Program-made: the position numbers and the translations under genes
Shown: one piece after another, positions 6,141 through 13,181 of the stretch
Position numbering within the stretch: the stretch's first letter is position 1
Layout: every line of letters starts with the position of its first letter
Assembly: GCA_036404255.1 (NCBI GenBank)
Contig: DASWOP010000261.1
Location: 1-16,344, forward strand
DNA: 16,344 nt
Direction of reading: 5' to 3'
From: JARLFX01 sp036404255
Lineage (GTDB): Bacteria > Acidobacteriota > Terriglobia > Terriglobales > Acidobacteriaceae
Notes under the pieces: generated by a model
The model's database searches: none
The model's input: the letters and a program-made list of their open reading frames with translations, nothing else
Told to the model about the DNA's origin: nothing

Positions 6141-6584
6141 TTACCCTTTAGCGAGCTTGCCGAAGTATTTTTTCATGGATTCATGCGAGATTGCCACCCT
6201 TGATGGGATATTCGCAGGTAGTCCATTACGCGCTAATTTCCAAGGATCTTCATCATGGGAAAGCGCCTCCAGCTGTGTAGCCGTCAAACTACCGTAAGCG
6301 TCGAGGACGGAATGAATGTGCCCTGAAACCGCAACGTCAAGTTTAAGAGCTTCTTGCGGCACATCAATAGGATTCCAGCGAAAATGTCGATATTGGTCAA
6401 AAACAACGGGCACAACAGGTCCGTGAACCCACGCTTGGATTTCTGCTGTAAAAATGGGTTCTCCATGCAGCCCGAGATTCCACCCCTGAACGTAGTAAAG
6501 AAGCTTCTGCAACTTCAGGTTCGAGATAGGCAGCGTAGAACGCTGAACAATGAATTTTGCGACAGACTGAACGGGAGTCGTCAT
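6141..6584 (-). CDS. Panacea-domain (DUF4065/SocA-like) protein, probable antitoxin
   Basis: A 147-aa protein with the hallmarks of the Panacea (DUF4065) family: SNLKLQKLLYYVQGWNLGLHG near residues 20-40, IQAWVHGPVVPVVFDQYR near 49-66, and LSHDEDPWKLAR near 108-119, ending in MKKYFGKLAKG. Caulobacter SocA is a member, and Panacea proteins neutralise diverse toxins encoded beside them. The longer ORF upstream (to 6686) is rejected because a near-perfect Shine-Dalgarno (AAGGAGG, 6600-6594) sits about 9 nt before the ATG at 6584. The extra N-terminal residues would also overlap the promoter repeat. It is the first gene of the two-gene cassette. Confidence 0.88.
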   Translation of the reverse strand: MTTPVQSVAKFIVQRSTLPISNLKLQKLLYYVQGWNLGLHGEPIFTAEIQAWVHGPVVPVVFDQYRHFRWNPIDVPQEALKLDVAVSGHIHSVLDAYGSLTATQLEALSHDEDPWKLARNGLPANIPSRVAISHESMKKYFGKLAKG

Positions 6585-6593
6585 AGGCGGCAC

Positions 6594-6600
6594 CCTCCTT
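6594..6600 (-). promoter_or_regulatory. Ribosome binding site fixing the Panacea gene start
   Basis: AAGGAGG on the minus strand, 9 nt before the ATG at 6584. It is the strongest Shine-Dalgarno in this part of the window and decides the start over upstream ATGs. Confidence 0.8.
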
Positions 6601-6657
6601 AGGTTTCTCATATATAAGACGCAGGAAGACGCCACATAGTCGCACAAACCCTGGAAA

Positions 6658-6686
6658 AATGCAAGAAAATCTCCCGAGCTTGTCAA
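6658..6686 (-). promoter_or_regulatory. Predicted promoter of the Panacea cassette
   Basis: TTGACA (6686-6681) lies in the right copy of the 21-bp repeat, with TGCATT (6663-6658) as a poor -10 after 17 nt. The -35 is perfect and the -10 is weak, as at the his promoter. On the plus strand the same bases give TTGTCA (6680-6685), with TACGCT 17 nt later. The repeat could therefore also drive the divergent comEA-like gene. Confidence 0.4.
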
Positions 6687-6693
6687 TTATCGC
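6673..6693. repeat. 21-bp direct repeat, right copy
   Basis: Identical over 21 bp to 5611-5631 in the same orientation, 1062 bp apart. It lies between the divergently transcribed Panacea gene and the comEA-like gene and holds back-to-back -35-like hexamers (TTGACA on minus, TTGTCA on plus). Confidence 0.9.
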
Positions 6694-6746
6694 CCCATCC
6701 ATTACGCTGGCAAGCATTCCCCCTACATCGTGATTCGGAGACCTTC

Positions 6747-7082
6747 ATGCAGATACGTCGTGGACTTTATGCAGCCGTCGCCATGCTCACCCTTGGCCTG
6801 ACACTGCAAACCCTGGCCCAGACCCCAACGCCCGCACCCCCGAAGAAGCCCCAGACCATCGCCGAAAAGATCGCCGCCAACAAAGAAAAGATGGACCTCA
6901 ACACCGCCACGGCAGCACAGTTGAAGTCCCTACCCGGCATGGGCGATAACTACGTCGCCCGCATCATCGCCGGACGACCCTACACCGCCAAGAACCAGCT
7001 CGTGCAGCGCGGCATCCTCCCGGCAGACGCCTACGCCAGCATCTCCGACCTCATCGTCGCCCACCGGCCAAAGAAGAAGTAG
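6747..7082 (+). CDS. Secreted helix-hairpin-helix protein, ComEA-like
   Basis: A 111-aa protein with a signal peptide (about residues 1-25, ending LQTLAQT), a Pro/Lys-rich linker (TPTPAPPKKPQ), then a helix-hairpin-helix domain: MDLNTATAAQLKSLPGMGDN and YVARIIAGRPYTAKNQLVQR, residues about 49-90. This is the arrangement of ComEA-type exported DNA-binding proteins, which bind double-stranded DNA outside the cytoplasmic membrane during uptake. Many bacteria have such proteins without proven competence, so a competence role is inferred. CGGAGA precedes the ATG by about 6 nt. It is divergent from the Panacea cassette and ends in a basic RPKKK tail. Confidence 0.85.
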   Translation: MQIRRGLYAAVAMLTLGLTLQTLAQTPTPAPPKKPQTIAEKIAANKEKMDLNTATAAQLKSLPGMGDNYVARIIAGRPYTAKNQLVQRGILPADAYASISDLIVAHRPKKK

Positions 7083-7287
7083 CTCCGCACGTGCTTTCAG
7101 AGCGCGCTCCCGTCCTGCCCGTTCGCATTCCCAAAAGGGGATCGGCGGGATGCAACATTCACCCGGCAGCAACCGCTTGCTCGTGATAATACAAGCATTA
7201 TTCCCTTGCTTTTCAGGTAGCCCGAGGATGAATCTAGAACCGTCTGCTTCGTCTTACAGCTAAAGTACCCCACTAAGGATCCTCTCG

Positions 7288-9741
7288 ATGCTGAAGCGTC
7301 TCTCGCCCTCGCTGTATATTGCCGCACTACTGGTTCTTCCTCTGCTCGTCCCCTCCGCGAACGCGCGGCAGATGGACCGGGTGACCGAAGCCGTGGATAC
7401 GCAGCAGACCCGCACGCTCAAAGGGCATCTGCCCCGCTGGGCATCGTCCGGCAGGGATCTCGGCGCGGTCAGCGCAGACGTGCAGCTTGGCCATCTCACC
7501 GTGGTGCTGGCGCGGTCAGCGGCCATGCAGGCGGCCTTCGAGCAGTTTCTGGACGCGCAACAGAATCCGTCTTCGCCCAACTATCACCACTGGCTCACGC
7601 CGCAGCAGGTGGGCACGCAGTTCGGCCTTACCGACCATGATCTTGATGCCGTCACCGGCTGGCTCACCTCGCAGGGGCTGCGCGTCGAGGCAATCTCGCC
7701 CGACCGCACCCGCATCACCTTCAGCGGGGCCAGCAGCAGCGTAGGTCGCGCGCTCGGCACTGCATTCCATCGCTACAACGTCTCCGCCGGCACGGTCACA
7801 GAGCAGCGCATCTCCATCCATAGCGAACCCGTCATACCCGCTGCCCTGGCGCCGGTTATTACCAGCTTTCATGGGCTTTCCGAGGAGCAATTGGAGCCGC
7901 AGAGCAACTTCGTCAACGTTCCAGCCTCGCAGAGCGGCGATGCAGCCCTGCCCACACCCCAGTACACTGTCTCCTCCAGCGCCCACTATCTCGCGCCTGC
8001 GGATTTCGCCACGATCTTCAACATCAAGCCGCTCTACAACGCGGGCATCAACGGCAGCGGCGTCAAGGTAGCCGTGATCGGCCGCTCGCGCGTACTGGCA
8101 TCAGACATCACAACGTTCCAGACCAACACCGGCCTCTCCACCAGCGCGCAGCCAAACACGATCATTCCACCCAGCGGCATCGACCCCGGTTACTCCGCCG
8201 ATCAGGGCGAGCAGACGCTCGATGTGAATCGCGTGATGAGCACAGCGCCCGGCGCCCAGGTCGATCTGGTCGTGAGCGCGAGCACCAGCAGTCCCTCGAA
8301 GAGCGGCTTGTCCATCGCCGCGGAGTATGAGGTCAACACCCTCGTCGATCCCATCATGACCCTCAGCTACGGTGCCTGCGAAGCCAGCGCCGGCGCATCC
8401 GGGGTTTCCTACTGGGATAGTCTCTTCAGCGCAGCCGCGGCAGAAGGCATCAGCGTCTTCGTCTCTTCCGGCGATTCGGCCGCAGCAGCTTGCGCCACCC
8501 AGTTTGCCACTCCTCCCGTGGCAACGCCCGCGCGCGGCATTAACTACATCTGCTCCAGTTCCTATGCCACCTGCGTGGGCGGCACGCAACTCAACGACAC
8601 CGCGAGCCCGTCCACCTACTGGAGTTCCACCAACGGAGCTGGACTGCTGTCCGCGCTGAGCTACATCCCGGAAGGTGCATGGAACGAGCCCCGGAACTCC
8701 AACAATACTGCCTACCAGATCGCGGGCACGGGCGGCGGAGTCAGCCTGTATGTCACCAAGCCCAGTTGGCAGACCGGAACCGGGGTCCCGGCAGATGGGT
8801 TCCGCGATACGCCGGATCTCTCCCTGCCCTCCGCCGCGCATAATGGCTACTACTCCTGCCTGAGCGGCAGTTGCGCCGGTGGAGGTTTCACCTACTTCTC
8901 CGGCACCTCGGCCGCCGCGCCCGGCATGGCCGGTATCATGGCGCTGGTCGTGCAAAAGCTTGGTGCGCGGCAGGGCAACTTCAACCCCGCCATCTATCGC
9001 CTGGCCGCTTCCACCACAAATATCTTCCATGACACTACACCGGCCAGCAGCGGCGTCACCACCTGCTCCGTGAACACTGCAAGCATCTGTAATAACAGCA
9101 CCCCCAGCGCCACGGCTCTCACCGGTGGCCTGGCAGGCTATCCACTCACTACCGGCTACGATCTCGCCACCGGCTGGGGCTCCATGGATGTTGCCAATCT
9201 CATCGCCGGCGTCTCCTCCGGCTTCTATATCACCTCCAGCACCTCACCCACCATCACGGCGGGGGCCTCCGGCACTGCCAGCATCACCATCACCTCACAC
9301 GATACCTTTGCCGGCGCGGTCACCCTCACGTGTGCCATTACCTCTTCGCCCTCCACCACCGCAAGCATCGCGCCAACCTGCCTCGTCACACCCGGCAGCG
9401 TAACGCTCACCAGCGGCTCCAGTACCGCAACAACCCTCACCATCGGCACCACCGTCCGCAACGCAGTCTCCGCGCCAGCCACCGCCGGCTTTGCCCGCTT
9501 CGGTGGCCTCACGTTGCTGCTCCTGCTGGCCATACCGCTCGCCCTGCGGAAGCGTCTTCCCGCCGTGCTCTTTTTCGCCCTGCTGGCGGCAGGGCTGGGT
9601 GCAATGACCGGCTGCGGCGGTAGCAGCTCCAATGCGGCAGCTAAAGCCAACGGCACCATCGCCGGGCAATACACCGCTACCGTGACCGGCACCTCCGGCG
9701 CTACTACTGCCACCGGAACCGTTGTTTTCACCGTCAATTAG
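7288..9741 (+). CDS. Secreted sedolisin-family (S53) serine-carboxyl peptidase with prodomain
   Basis: An 817-aa pro-kumamolisin-type endopeptidase active at acid pH in the family. Signal peptide about 1-26; activation prodomain about 45-195 (FLDAQQNPSSPNYHHWLTPQ, then the FHGLSEE boundary); catalytic domain about 230-650. The catalytic set is complete: Glu308 and Asp312 (GEQTLDV), Asp396 of the oxyanion hole (SSGDSAA) and Ser541 (FSGTSAAAPG). A calcium-site-like ending (LATGWGSMDVANLI) follows. The C-terminus (about 655-817) is an Ig-like Ser/Thr-rich region interrupted by hydrophobic segments and a lipobox-like GAMTGCGGSSS. AAGGA precedes the ATG by 8 nt. Large secreted peptidases of this class are frequent in Acidobacteria. 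Confidence 0.95.
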   Translation: MLKRLSPSLYIAALLVLPLLVPSANARQMDRVTEAVDTQQTRTLKGHLPRWASSGRDLGAVSADVQLGHLTVVLARSAAMQAAFEQFLDAQQNPSSPNYHHWLTPQQVGTQFGLTDHDLDAVTGWLTSQGLRVEAISPDRTRITFSGASSSVGRALGTAFHRYNVSAGTVTEQRISIHSEPVIPAALAPVITSFHGLSEEQLEPQSNFVNVPASQSGDAALPTPQYTVSSSAHYLAPADFATIFNIKPLYNAGINGSGVKVAVIGRSRVLASDITTFQTNTGLSTSAQPNTIIPPSGIDPGYSADQGEQTLDVNRVMSTAPGAQVDLVVSASTSSPSKSGLSIAAEYEVNTLVDPIMTLSYGACEASAGASGVSYWDSLFSAAAAEGISVFVSSGDSAAAACATQFATPPVATPARGINYICSSSYATCVGGTQLNDTASPSTYWSSTNGAGLLSALSYIPEGAWNEPRNSNNTAYQIAGTGGGVSLYVTKPSWQTGTGVPADGFRDTPDLSLPSAAHNGYYSCLSGSCAGGGFTYFSGTSAAAPGMAGIMALVVQKLGARQGNFNPAIYRLAASTTNIFHDTTPASSGVTTCSVNTASICNNSTPSATALTGGLAGYPLTTGYDLATGWGSMDVANLIAGVSSGFYITSSTSPTITAGASGTASITITSHDTFAGAVTLTCAITSSPSTTASIAPTCLVTPGSVTLTSGSSTATTLTIGTTVRNAVSAPATAGFARFGGLTLLLLLAIPLALRKRLPAVLFFALLAAGLGAMTGCGGSSSNAAAKANGTIAGQYTATVTGTSGATTATGTVVFTVN

Positions 9742-9789
9742 CCCAAATGCCGCAAACACAACGGCATACTACCCATATGCGTCTAAACA

Positions 9790-9804
9790 CAGAGTGCAAC
9801 TCTG
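9790..9804. other. Short inverted repeat upstream of the VWFA gene
   Basis: CAGAGT and ACTCTG form a perfect 6-bp dyad around GCA. A GATAAT that could serve as a -10 box overlaps its right end (9804-9809), but there is no good -35 at the right distance. It could be an operator or a weak stem after the peptidase gene; there is no clear U run directly after it. Low confidence. Confidence 0.25.
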
Positions 9805-9843
9805 ATAATCTGTCTTTTGGTGCAATAACTGGGGGTCTTTCGA

Positions 9844-11151
9844 GTGAAAGCAAGTGTTTGGACGTCTGCTGTGGCGATAACTGTTCTACTGACCGGCGCA
9901 ATGCTGATGAAGGGCCAGGTCAAGAGCCAGGCTATTCCCGACGGCCCCGCGCCGCAGACTACCAAGGCCCCCGCTTCGTCCGTCTTCAGTGGCGTAACCC
10001 CCGGTGAAGGCACGACTGCGGAGAATAACGGCGGCCAGAAGACCCCGGACGCACCTTCCGCAACACTACCGCCTCCGCCGCCCCCTCCTGCGGCAGAGCC
10101 CGCCGCGGATCAGCCACCGCCGGAGACTCCGGCCACGGGCGAGGGTGCAGCCACCGTCGCCGGGATCATCCGCGTCAGAACCACCTTCGTCGAAGTCCCC
10201 GTCACCGTGAAAGACAGCAAGGGCAACCTCGTCCCGGGTCTCACCTGGCGCAACTTCCGCGTGATGGAGAACGGCCAGCAACAGCGCATGTCGCTCTTTA
10301 CCGTGGACCCCTTCCCCATCTCCGCCGCCATCGTCATCGACCAGAGCCTGCCGGCAGACACCATGAAGAAGGTGAATGATTCCCTCGCCGCACTTCAGGG
10401 CGCATTCACGCCCCAGGACGAGCTTGCGGTTTACACCTACAACAACGGCCCGAAGCTGCGTACCGAGTTCACCGGCGCCCAGAGCGATCGAGTCAGCGTC
10501 GCGCTGCAAACCATGAAGACCAAGGGCCGCGATATGGGCGTGCCGGTCAACTCCGGCCCCCTGACCCAGAACATGAGCGTCAATGGGCAGGAGTTTGACC
10601 ACAACCCCACCATGCACCAGGGGCACAGCGGCTCCTTCATCACCATCCCCAAGGAGATCCACACGCTCAACGACGCGATCCTCGCGGCGGCGACCGAGGT
10701 CTCCCGGCGCGGTGGCGGCCGCCGGCGCATCGTCTATGTCATCTCCGATGGCAAAGAGCAGGGTTCCAAGGCCAGCTTCAAGGAAGTGAAGCAGTATCTG
10801 CTCACCAACAAGGTCTCTGTCTACGCCACACTGGTCGGCGATTCAGCCACATGGGGCCTCGGCTTTCTGGATCACGCCCACATTCCGTTCATGATGCGTG
10901 ACAATATCCTGCCGCAGTACGCCTCGGCAACCGGCGGCCAGGTCGATTCCGAGTTCCGCCAAAACGCTATCGAGGCCAGCTTCCAGCGCATCGCGGAAGA
11001 AGTCCGCCTGCAGTACACCATCGGCTACAACAGCCACGTCTCTTCACTGGACAGCCGTTACCGAACCATCGAAGTCCAGGTCAACCGGCCCGGGCTGACG
11101 GTGATTGCGCGCCCCGGCTACTATCCTTCGGCGACACCAATTCACCCCTAA
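9844..11151 (+). CDS. Acidobacterial VWFA-related secreted protein
   Basis: A 435-aa protein of the VWFA-related type described from Acidobacteria (TIGR03436-like). It has a GTG start with GGGGG upstream and an N-terminal signal/anchor (about 1-24). A low-complexity Pro/Ala region follows, including seven Pro in a row near residue 77-83. Then comes the family's entry motif FVEVPVTVKDSKGNLVPGLT and FRVMENGQQQ (about 116-153). The VWA fold starts at ISAAIVIDQSLP, where the DxSxS metal site is incomplete. RRRIVYVISDGKEQG lies near 297 and the typical ending LQYTIGYN and IEVQVNRPGLTVIARPGYYP closes it. Function is unknown; VWA domains mediate protein binding outside the cell. The transporter gene begins 10 nt after its stop. 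Confidence 0.9.
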   Translation: MKASVWTSAVAITVLLTGAMLMKGQVKSQAIPDGPAPQTTKAPASSVFSGVTPGEGTTAENNGGQKTPDAPSATLPPPPPPPAAEPAADQPPPETPATGEGAATVAGIIRVRTTFVEVPVTVKDSKGNLVPGLTWRNFRVMENGQQQRMSLFTVDPFPISAAIVIDQSLPADTMKKVNDSLAALQGAFTPQDELAVYTYNNGPKLRTEFTGAQSDRVSVALQTMKTKGRDMGVPVNSGPLTQNMSVNGQEFDHNPTMHQGHSGSFITIPKEIHTLNDAILAAATEVSRRGGGRRRIVYVISDGKEQGSKASFKEVKQYLLTNKVSVYATLVGDSATWGLGFLDHAHIPFMMRDNILPQYASATGGQVDSEFRQNAIEASFQRIAEEVRLQYTIGYNSHVSSLDSRYRTIEVQVNRPGLTVIARPGYYPSATPIHP

Positions 11152-11161
11152 AGGTGATGGC

Positions 11162-12061
11162 GTGAACTTTCTAACTGACATCTTCACCCTTGGGCACGCC
11201 GCGGCCCTTCTCGGCTGCGGCTCTGCCCTCTTCTGGGGTGGCGGCGACTTCTATGGCGGCGTCGGCGTGCGCGCTGCCGGCGGCAGCATTCGTGCCTCGC
11301 TCAAACTCATTCTGCTGGCCCACGCCGTCAGCCTTCTGCTGGTCGCCGGCATCGCCATGGCATTGCACATGCCCTTCCCGCACGGAGCCGCCCTGTGGTG
11401 GGGACTGGGCAGCGGAGCCGCCACCGCGCTCGGCCTGATGTGGTTTTACGTTGCACTCTCTCTCGGCCACATGGGCCCCGCCGCCGCCATCTCCGGCCTG
11501 CTCTCCGCCGGGATCCCCGCCTTCGTCGGCATGCTCACCGAAGGCGCACCCAGCGCGCTGCAGGCCATCGGCTTCACTGCCGCCGCCGCGTCCATCTGGA
11601 TGATCGCCGCAGGCACCCCCGGCGACCGCGTCAGCCGCCACACCCTCACGCTGAGCATCCTCGCCGGAGTCTCCTTCGGCATCTACTTCATCGGTCTGCG
11701 GATGGCGAATGGCGCGGGCATCCTATGGGCTATGGCCGCCACCCGTATGGGCAGCGTCACCGTCACATCCCTCGGCCTCGTCATCCTCGCACTGGTACAT
11801 CGTGGCGACACGAAAGAGCCGCCCTTCACCCGCCGCGCCGTCCGCTTCGCCATGATGACGGTCATCCTGGACACCACTGGCAACCTGATGTTCATCGCCG
11901 CCACCCGCGCTGGCCGGTTGGACGTGGCCGCGGTGCTGGCCTCGCTCTACCCCGCCTCCACCATCCTGCTGGCCGCCTGGCTGCTGCACGAACACCCCAC
12001 CAACCGCCAGCGCTGGGGCATGGCCCTGGCACTCGCCGCCGTGGTGATGATTACGATTTAA
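11162..12061 (+). CDS. EamA/DMT-family transporter
   Basis: A 299-aa integral membrane protein with about ten hydrophobic helices in two related halves, the drug/metabolite transporter (EamA) layout. Recognisable pieces are SALFWGGGDFYGGVG near the start, GLMWFYVALSLGHMGPAAAI with a helix-ending Pro/Gly pattern, and in the second half FIAATRAGRLDVAAVLASLYPASTILLAAWLLHEH, the conserved EamA end region. The substrate cannot be told. GTG at 11162 is chosen over an ATG at 11105 because the latter lies inside the VWFA gene, and AAAGGTGAT sits about 6 nt ahead of the GTG. Co-transcription with the VWFA gene is likely from the 10-nt gap. Confidence 0.88.
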   Translation: MNFLTDIFTLGHAAALLGCGSALFWGGGDFYGGVGVRAAGGSIRASLKLILLAHAVSLLLVAGIAMALHMPFPHGAALWWGLGSGAATALGLMWFYVALSLGHMGPAAAISGLLSAGIPAFVGMLTEGAPSALQAIGFTAAAASIWMIAAGTPGDRVSRHTLTLSILAGVSFGIYFIGLRMANGAGILWAMAATRMGSVTVTSLGLVILALVHRGDTKEPPFTRRAVRFAMMTVILDTTGNLMFIAATRAGRLDVAAVLASLYPASTILLAAWLLHEHPTNRQRWGMALALAAVVMITI

Positions 12062-12082
12062 CTTCCGTCAGAAAACAAGCTC

Positions 12083-12313
12083 ACCACGGATTACACGGAT
12101 CAACACGGATTGAAAACGAGGGAAGTTTTAAATCACATCTAGGGGCGAATTTTCTATTGGGGTAAGGGTTTTGCTAAAACAATTGACTTGTCATTCCGAA
12201 GCGCAGCGCCCGGAATCTGCTTTTAAGTACCGCCATGAATCATCGCATCAACAGTAAAAATGCTCTAAAAGTACTTGCTCTTAAAATCCGTGTTGATCCG
12301 CGTAATCCGTGGT
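12083..12313. repeat. 29-bp inverted repeat spanning a convergent intergenic region
   Basis: The left arm 12083-12111 starts ACCACGGATTACACGGATCA. The right arm 12285-12313 is its reverse complement with one mismatch in 29. Shorter matching tracts lie outside both arms (AAAACAAGC at 12072-12080, its complement at 12322-12330). Each arm is itself built of about three 9-10-nt units with CACGGAT. The repeat spans the space between the convergent transporter and PPK2 genes and encloses a copy of the dispersed repeat at 12142-12224. It may be a non-autonomous repeat pair or act as a two-way barrier to transcription. Confidence 0.75.
12142..12224. repeat. Dispersed intergenic repeat, copy A
   Basis: Begins with GGCGAATTTTCTATTGGGGT and ends near TTGTCATTCCGAAGCGCAGC followed by a GGAATCTGCTT tail. 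It aligns with 15823-15929. The 3' half has a dyad, ATTCCG ... CGGAAT, around a GC-rich centre. It is non-coding, inside a convergent intergenic region. Confidence 0.75.
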
Positions 12314-12329
12314 TAAGTTTTGCTTGTTT

Positions 12330-13142
12330 TTAGACCTTCGCGACCTTCGGATCAAAGTGCGGCCTCGGATACGCGAGCTTCAGTCCACTCAGCGCATCCA
12401 CCAATATCTCGGAGATCACCACGTTGCGATAGTTCTTGTTGTCCGCCGGCACCACGAACCACGGCGCATGCTTGTGGCTGGTCCGCTCCAGGACCTCTTC
12501 GTAGGCGCTGGTGTACTGCTTCCAGAACTTACGCTCGCGGAAGTCGCCGTCTTCCACCTTCCACTGTTTGTCCTTGTCGTCGAGCCGCGCCTGCAGCCTG
12601 CGGCCCTGCTCGGCGTGCGAGATATGCAGGAAGAACTTCAGAATCACCACATTGTTATCGGCCAGTGTCTCTTCAAACTCGTTGATGTCTTCCAGCCGCT
12701 CGCGGACGGTCTCTTCCGTAATCAGCTTATGTACCCGCGGAGCCAGCACGTCCTCATAGTGCGACCGGTTGAAGATGCCGATCATCCCCAGCCGCGGCAC
12801 CTGCGCATGCACGCGCCACAAAAAGTCGTGCGCGGCCTCCAGCGGCGTAGGCACCTTGAACGCGGCCACGCTGCAGCCCTGCGGATTGATTCCTGAAAAT
12901 ATGTGGCGGATGGTGCCATCTTTGCCGGCCGTGTCCATGCCCTGCAGCACGATCAGAAGCGCCTTCTTCTGGCTGGCATACAGAACCTCCTGCAACTCAT
13001 CCACTTTGGAGCGATGCTTCTGCAGCACGGCTTCCGTGGCCGTCTTATTCTTCCCGTCGAAGGAGGCAGGAGGCTGCGTGTGGGCACGCGACAGCCGTAC
13101 CTTATCGTGTGGCTTGACCAGGTACGGTGACCGAATCTTCAT
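12330..13142 (-). CDS. PPK2-family polyphosphate kinase / polyphosphate:nucleotide phosphotransferase
   Basis: A 270-aa single-domain PPK2 protein. The P-loop LLIVLQGMDTAGKDGT is near residues 62-77, with Lys74 and Asp75, and the Walker B/lid region GIFNRSHYEDVLAPRVH near 122-138. FFLHISHAEQGRRLQARLDD and WKQYTSAYEEVLERTS follow as in the family. PPK2 enzymes move phosphate between polyphosphate and nucleoside mono- or diphosphates; length and the short N-terminus suggest the one-domain class, but the preferred substrate cannot be read from sequence. AAGAG lies 8 nt before the ATG. tatA ends 39 nt upstream on the same strand, so the two may be co-transcribed. Confidence 0.93.
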   Translation of the reverse strand: MKIRSPYLVKPHDKVRLSRAHTQPPASFDGKNKTATEAVLQKHRSKVDELQEVLYASQKKALLIVLQGMDTAGKDGTIRHIFSGINPQGCSVAAFKVPTPLEAAHDFLWRVHAQVPRLGMIGIFNRSHYEDVLAPRVHKLITEETVRERLEDINEFEETLADNNVVILKFFLHISHAEQGRRLQARLDDKDKQWKVEDGDFRERKFWKQYTSAYEEVLERTSHKHAPWFVVPADNKNYRNVVISEILVDALSGLKLAYPRPHFDPKVAKV

Positions 13143-13181
13143 AATCGGCTCTTTTAGAAAGCAGGTGGGAAGGTTGCGTTG

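Larger units (their letters stand above)
5632..6693. mobile_element. Putative inserted toxin-antitoxin cassette bounded by direct repeats
   Basis: About 1.06 kb lie between the two 21-bp repeats (one repeat counted). The segment holds two co-oriented genes with visibly lower GC and different codon use than the his and peptidase genes. It sits in what would otherwise be a short divergent promoter region between his and the comEA-like gene. There is no transposase or integrase and no terminal inverted repeat, so the mechanism is unknown: site-specific insertion, target duplication or homologous capture are all possible. Near the left end there are three short AT-rich repeats related to GGTAAAAC (5663-5686). 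Confidence 0.45.

Noticed and set aside
6585..6686. N-terminal extension of the Panacea protein to an ATG at 6686
   Set aside because: The extra residues are not family-like, overlap the promoter repeat, and a strong Shine-Dalgarno marks the ATG at 6584.
7193..7213. A terminator after the comEA-like gene (AAGCA ... TGCTTTT)
   Set aside because: The stem is only 5 bp with a long loop and low GC; too weak to call.
8101..9030. A 309-codon minus-strand ORF opposite the sedolisin catalytic domain
   Set aside because: Gly/Ala/Arg-rich shadow of a gene with a complete catalytic set.
10054..10140. Proline-rich run in the VWFA protein as a tandem repeat array
   Set aside because: It is a low-complexity linker of CC-rich codons without a regular repeat unit.
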